The position numbers and the translations under genes are program-made. A DNA stretch of 6,460 nucleotides from an uncultured Anaerolineales bacterium. GTDB lineage: Bacteria; Chloroflexota; Anaerolineae; Anaerolineales; UBA6663. The DNA is taken from positions 1 to 6,460 of the forward strand of contig CALFZO010000014.1 in assembly GCA_937952305.1 (NCBI GenBank), given 5' to 3'. The notes under the pieces were generated by a model. The model was not told the DNA's origin. It saw only the letters and a list, made by a program, of their open reading frames with translations, and made no database searches. Below, in pieces: positions 5,164 through 6,460 of the stretch; positions within the stretch are counted from its first letter, which is position 1, and each line of letters starts with the position of its first letter.

Positions 5164-6051
5164 ATGACAAACAAGCGACTCTCCTTCCTCCCAGTCCTGC
5201 TCATCACCCTGCTGGCCGGCGGGCTGACCTTCGTCTTCCTGGCCTCGCTGCGGGCGGATACGACCGTGGTCGTCGCCCGGCGCCCGATCGCGGTCGGCGC
5301 GCGGCTGGCCGAGGCCGACCTGGAACTGCGCCAGGTGCGCGCGGCGGATGCCCTGCCCGGCGCGCTGACGGCCATCGCCGATGCCGCCGGCCAGGTCGTC
5401 AGCGTCCAGCGCCTGCCCGGCGACCAGATCGCGGCCGGCATGCTCGGCTCGCAGGCGGTCTCGGCCATCGCCGCCGGGCTGCCGGCCGACCACCGGGCCG
5501 TGGCCGTCAAGGTCACGCGCTCGTCCGGCCTGGCCGGCCTGCTGCGGCCCGGCGACTATGTGTCGCTGATCGCGGTCATCGACCCCGGCCAGACCTTCAC
5601 GGCCGCGCCGGAGCTGAACACGCTCACGGGCAGCACCACCGTCACCACCACCGCGCCGACTGGCACTCCTGCTCCCGCGACCCCGCCCGCCATCGCGCCT
5701 TCGACCGCCTTCGCGCGCGTCACGGCCACCGGCCTGAAGGTGCTGCTGGTGCCGCAGACCTTCCGCTATGAAGAAGTCACCACCACCGAGAGCGACGGCT
5801 TCGCCCGCGCCCAGACTTCACAGGTCGGCCAGAACGAGTCCGTCATCGTGCTCGACGTGCCGGCCACGCCCGTCACCCTGCCGGGCCTGGAGGGGCCGCT
5901 GGCGCTGTCCCTGCCGGAACTGGTGGCGCTGCTGGACGCGCACGCCAGGGTGTATCTGGCCCTGGAGCCAGCCGGCGGCGCGGCGGCCGCCGCGTATCCC
6001 GGCATCGCCATCGAGCAGATCGTGGACCAGGGCGTCGGGAGGCAGCCGTGA
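5164..6051 (+). CDS. cpaB: Flp/Tad pilus assembly protein CpaB (SAF domain)
   Basis: The 295-residue product starts at ATG 5164, with AAGGA (5155-5159) four bases upstream. Residues 9-29 form a single membrane segment after a basic TNKR. Residues about 33-95 form a SAF domain: TVVVARRPIAVGARLAEADLEL, then VVSVQRLPGDQIAAGML. Residues about 109-140 match the start of the RcpC/CpaB region (HRAVAVKVTRSSGLAGLLRPGDYVSLIAVID). A Thr/Pro/Ala-rich insert at about 144-182 interrupts it before the strands resume (VTATGLKVLLVPQ). CpaB proteins act in the periplasm or outer face with the secretin in Tad pilus assembly; in monoderm-like or Chloroflexota cells, which may lack a classical outer membrane, the partner is unclear. 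The stop codon overlaps the next gene's GTG (GTGA at 6048-6051), as expected for cpaB followed by a cpaE-like gene. Confidence 0.85.
   Translation: MTNKRLSFLPVLLITLLAGGLTFVFLASLRADTTVVVARRPIAVGARLAEADLELRQVRAADALPGALTAIADAAGQVVSVQRLPGDQIAAGMLGSQAVSAIAAGLPADHRAVAVKVTRSSGLAGLLRPGDYVSLIAVIDPGQTFTAAPELNTLTGSTTVTTTAPTGTPAPATPPAIAPSTAFARVTATGLKVLLVPQTFRYEEVTTTESDGFARAQTSQVGQNESVIVLDVPATPVTLPGLEGPLALSLPELVALLDAHARVYLALEPAGGAAAAAYPGIAIEQIVDQGVGRQP
6037..6042 (+). promoter_or_regulatory. Shine-Dalgarno GGGAGG for the GTG start at 6048
   Basis: This is a strong ribosome binding site lying inside the end of cpaB, five bases before GTG 6048. It supports the overlapping GTGA start of the downstream gene. 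Confidence 0.75.
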
Positions 6052-6460
6052 GCGCGCAACCGGTCAGCGTCTACCTGGCCGCGCCGGACATGGCCGGCCA
6101 CCTGATGCCGCTCGTGTTCCCGGTCTTCAACAACGACCCCGGCCGCTTCCGGGTGCTGTCCATGACCGCCGAATGGAGCGACATGCTCCGCGACGTGCCG
6201 CGCTACCGGCCGGAGGCCGTGGTCCTCGACGCCCAGCTGGCGCCCGACCAGGACGCCCTGCGGACGGCCCTGACCACGCTGCCGGCCGGCACGGTCGCGG
6301 TCGTGGTCCTGCCGCCATTGCCCGGCTGGGCGGACCGCAAAGGCCAGTTCGAGGCCATCCAGACGACGGTGCGCGGCGTCTTCGTTGGCCCGGTCAGCTG
6401 GGCGGCGGTCGCCAACGCCGTCTACACGGCGGCCGTGACCGAGCGCGCCCGGGCCAACAC
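6048..6460 (+). CDS. CpaE-like protein, N-terminal receiver-like part (3' truncated)
   Basis: The frame is open from GTG 6048 to the window edge (137 codons). The visible part resembles an atypical response-regulator receiver domain: PVSVYLAAPDM as strand 1, FRVLSMTAEW as strand 2, PEAVVLDAQL as strand 3 with an aspartate at 61 in the phospho-acceptor position, TVAVVVLPPLP as strand 4, and GVFVGPVSWAAVANAVYTAAV as the last strand and helix. The usual lysine before the final proline is missing (VGP), and the acidic residues expected near strand 1 are weak, so it is probably a pseudo-receiver. CpaE/TadZ proteins have just such a domain before a MinD/ParA-like ATPase and localise the Tad machine to the membrane. 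The ATPase part would lie beyond the window, so the assignment rests on this domain plus overlap with cpaB. Confidence 0.7.
   Translation, partial: MSAQPVSVYLAAPDMAGHLMPLVFPVFNNDPGRFRVLSMTAEWSDMLRDVPRYRPEAVVLDAQLAPDQDALRTALTTLPAGTVAVVVLPPLPGWADRKGQFEAIQTTVRGVFVGPVSWAAVANAVYTAAVTERARAN

Overview
The window is GC-rich and every gene in it reads left to right. I see four complete coding regions besides the large DNA-associated one, making five complete genes, plus a gene cut off at each end. High GC content with strong G/C preference at third codon positions, a replication-relaxation-like protein, a CpaB/Tad gene pair, and an intergenic stretch of CAGT-type heptads together suggest a high-GC environmental bacterium. 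My best guess is Chloroflexota (Anaerolineae-like). This is inference; the window contains no rRNA or other phylogenetic marker.

Layout. Positions 3-308 hold the C-terminal end of an unidentified protein with a possible helix-turn-helix. Positions 309-479 are a non-coding control region. It carries four direct copies of TGGCRCNAGACC about 18-22 bp apart, then an AT-rich stretch, a perfect 6-bp inverted repeat, and a shortened inverted copy of the same motif next to the ribosome binding site of the next gene. Positions 480-2099 encode a 539-residue protein resembling the replication-relaxation family found on plasmids and integrative elements. Positions 2146-2847 encode an exported LysM + CAP-domain protein that probably acts at the cell wall. 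Positions 2848-3035 contain a palindromic TTCGCG cluster and a textbook intrinsic terminator that sits only 38 bp before the next start codon.

The second half looks like one surface-machine operon. It holds a small membrane-anchored protein with a probable NTF2-like (VirB8/TcpC-type) domain (3036-3593), a 481-residue secreted protein with 10 cysteines (3596-5041), CpaB (5164-6051), and the start of a CpaE-like protein with a receiver-like N-terminus (6048 to the window end). A 122-bp spacer made of CAGT/ACTG heptads that fold into a long hairpin separates the secreted protein from CpaB.

Working model (inference). This is part of a mobile or plasmid-like element in which an iteron-type control region and a replication-relaxation-like protein sit next to a wall-remodelling protein and a Tad/Flp-like secretion or pilus apparatus. 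If the missing flanks carry a CpaF ATPase, TadB/TadC, a coupling ATPase or an integrase, this could be an unusual Tad-related transfer system. The window alone does not prove that.
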